Source of the DNA: Sipunculus nudus
Lineage: Eukaryota > Annelida > Sipuncula > Golfingiida > Sipunculidae
Reading direction: 5' to 3'
Assembly: GCA_026874595.1 (NCBI GenBank)
Contig: CM049318.1
Location: 62,284,250-62,348,249, forward strand
DNA length: 64,000 nt
Under the pieces are notes generated by a model that saw nothing but the letters and a program-made list of their open reading frames with translations, was not told the origin of the DNA and did no database searches. The position numbers were made by a program, and so were the translations under genes. Positions 61,790 through 64,000 of this stretch are shown here, piece by piece (position 1 is the first letter of the stretch; every line of letters begins with the position of its first letter).

Positions 61790-62320
61790 ACCTACCCTGA
61801 GATAACCTGGTCCACAGTCAGAGTCACAGTAAAGTGGCCTGTCATGCAGGCCATCACACTCTCCATTCATGTGCGTATATTCTCGTGGGCGTTTACGGCG
61901 GATATTGTGTAAACACGTCACAGGAGAATATTTCACGCCAAGCACACACAGATGAAACGGAAATCAGGGGACCTGGGAGTCAAGGCCGCGCGTTTAACCA
62001 ATCATTCAACTGAGATGTTGATGTGTTTTTTAAAGCTGGCCGCGGAGGATCTCTTGTCCGCCCTACTTTCGGCTATACTTGAAAGTGGGACATTTTTTAT
62101 TCATGCACTAGGACACATGCAATGACAGTGTAGCTGTACTTGAAACTGGCGTTTACTTTATTGCTCTGTGCTCCGTAGATACTACACTGCCATACACGAG
62201 AGCACTTTCCCTCCACAACAACAATCGACTGGTGATAGTAGGCGACAGGCTCTATCCAGCACACCATGCAGGGTTGGAATACCACTCTCAACGACCTGCC
62301 GCTTTTTGTCCCTGTAACGT
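61790..62320 (-). other. Possible cysteine-containing exon(s) of an unrecognised gene
   Basis: Minus-strand frame 62311-62157 follows GTTACAG and ends AATAAA|GTAAAC; it reads with FQPCMVCWIEP and GKCSRVWQCSIYG. Read on to a stop at 62097 it could instead be a terminal exon. A second segment, about 61870-61796, includes ECDGLHD and YCDSDCGPGYLR before the donor AGG|GTAGGT, but no acceptor gives a phase I am sure of. Cysteine spacing suggests a secreted protein; no family recognised. Confidence 0.25.
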
Positions 62321-64000
62321 TTGTATGGCTCTTGTTTATAATATGTTCGCTGATCCTCGAGTCATAAAACATAAGCCATGCACATTAAGCTTGATAAGAC
62401 ACTACACGTCCATTAAATAGCTTGTTCTAACCATCTTATTCTACCTATCAGGTATAAGAAAACCATGGCAAAGAAATTTAACACATCTTGTACTTCGTGT
62501 ATAAAGTAATGGTATACTTATAATTACCATCTTTGAACCTTGCACACACACACACACACATACACACACAGATCAGTATATATATAATATATATAATATA
62601 TATACACTAATTTAATGATAATAAAAATAATGATTATAAAAAGTAGTAGCGATAATAGTTATAATAATATCAATAATAATAATTATGGTTTACATATTAA
62701 TGTATATGAACTCACTAATTTATATATTCTAATTAATGTATATGTACTTATTATAATATATAATATATATTATATATATTAAAATATACATATATACATA
62801 TATACATATATATGTGTGTGTATTACATAATACACGATCAGAAAGGTATATTCTGAAAATGCCGGGTTAAACGTGGTTGGCGTATTTCAGTAATTTAAAA
62901 TCTTGTTTCCATGTCCGCCTTTAACATCTGATATCAAGAAATAAAAACAAATCATGAATCAGACATCCATGCAGGTTTATGTTTCAAACTTGCACTTGCT
63001 TTTTTTTATTATTCCTGTGCCCTAACTAATGCATGTGACTCCCGTCTGAATCAATTAGCTATTTATCTATAATCTATTGATTAATGTATTACAAAAGAGT
63101 ATTGGGGCACTTTCTTTTAAAGATATCTCGCGAAAATTATGAAGTATATGATTATGTATGGTTGTATATGATTAATGACAATATCAGTGTCATCCTGTAT
63201 TTATAAGAGCTATAGTCGCCCTATCGTTATCAGAAGAAACCTTCCTTGCCATCTTCTTTTTTTTTACAAAAAAGCATGCGTTTCATGACTTAATTTAGTA
63301 TAAGTACACCTATATATATATACTTAATATACCTTCCTTATATTAGTATTTCGCCAACAATTAAGAAAACATATACCCTTAATAAATATATACAAACATA
63401 TTTTGCATTAACCGTATATATAAGGTGTGCTAAAACAACTGCAAGAAATACGTTCGTTTATTTTGCATGGCATGAATACATAAACATGCATGTTAAGCAA
63501 TGGTTTACTGATTTTAACTTTATATTAAAGGATAGGTCTATGGCCTGAATAAAGGTGGTACTGTATATATATATACTCAGTGAGGATAGATTTTAACCGT
63601 TAAGAATGATGCGTTATTATTGAGTATATTCCGGATTACAAGTTATGTATTGAAGGGACATGATGTATATCCATAACCTGCTGGGTGTCGTTATATTAGA
63701 TATCATGCAGAGCGAATCTCTGCATGAGGCTCTATACCGCGATTTTACCATTCTGCCTTTGAGGCACTGGCAGCGCAATAATTTACCAACAGTTGGCCAA
63801 AAAGTGCATAAAATAATAAATTCAAATAATAAGAATATGAGGAATATTAGGGATTGCATATTTGCATCCCCAACCTGCTTGGATGAAATTAATTATACGC
63901 ATTCAGGTGTCATTATATAGTTCCATATATTGATTATATTATATTAATTATTTGAAAAACGCATTATGATATAAAAACATAGACTTAATTGTAAATACAT
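62321..64000. other. AT-rich window end, no gene seen
   Basis: (CA)n at 62546-62570, TATATAATATATA tracts near 62577-62603 and 62740-62815. An 86-codon plus frame at 63660-63920 is unrecognised. Confidence 0.5.

Overview
The window is animal nuclear DNA: AT-rich, with long introns and GT-AG splice sites. It carries at least 25 long (TA)n tracts, many minisatellites, tRNA-derived SINE fragments and a decayed non-LTR retrotransposon. Several repeat styles (TTCGCGA-type blocks, GGACATTT clusters, repeats that include TGACCTCTGACCT) remind me of mollusc or other lophotrochozoan genomes. That placement is an inference with modest confidence.

One gene is clearly supported. It is a Polycomb-group RING finger gene of the PCGF2/PCGF4 (MEL18/BMI1, fly Psc) class on the minus strand. 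Nine coding exons run from the ATG at 41929 to the stop at 6536. All splice phases agree, and the joined reading frame is 1269 nt, or 422 codons plus stop. The protein has an N-terminal C3HC4 RING (exons 1-2), the conserved linker after the RING (exons 2-4), an acidic spacer (exon 5), a RAWUL ubiquitin-like domain (exons 5-9), a short basic NLS-like motif, and a Ser/Thr/Pro/Glu-rich tail ending near a PLDL motif. By homology it should be the PCGF subunit of Polycomb repressive complex 1, pairing with RING1 to ubiquitylate histone H2A.

Layout from left to right: 1-6050 is AT-rich sequence beyond the gene's 3' end, with palindromic GGTAATCTG repeats near 600-1200. The gene's 3' UTR and exons 9 to 6 occupy 6.05-10.45 kb. 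Intron 5 (10.45-18.02 kb) holds a four-copy tandem repeat with units of about 412-437 bp. Exon 5 (18021-18150) is flanked by a 91-bp tandem duplication of its donor site and by a 3.6-kb minisatellite that starts exactly at its acceptor. Exons 4 and 3 lie at 23.07-24.24 kb. The 16.5-kb intron 2 carries a LINE remnant and SINEs. Exons 2 and 1 lie at 40.78-41.95 kb. The region upstream of the gene (42-64 kb) has a perfect 47-bp inverted repeat, a repeat block with DR1-like motifs, a 23-bp satellite (47.67-48.54 kb), a GC-richer block that may be the promoter (50.3-50.96 kb), and a weak candidate for another exon near 62 kb.

The most unusual feature is the minisatellite in intron 4. On the gene strand each roughly 23-bp unit reads like the real exon 5 acceptor, TATTTCAG followed by GGTTGT, so the exon is preceded by on the order of 150 acceptor-like copies. 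Together with the duplicated donor on the other side of the same exon and a duplicated branch-point region before exon 4, this gene shows repeated tandem duplication at its splice sites.
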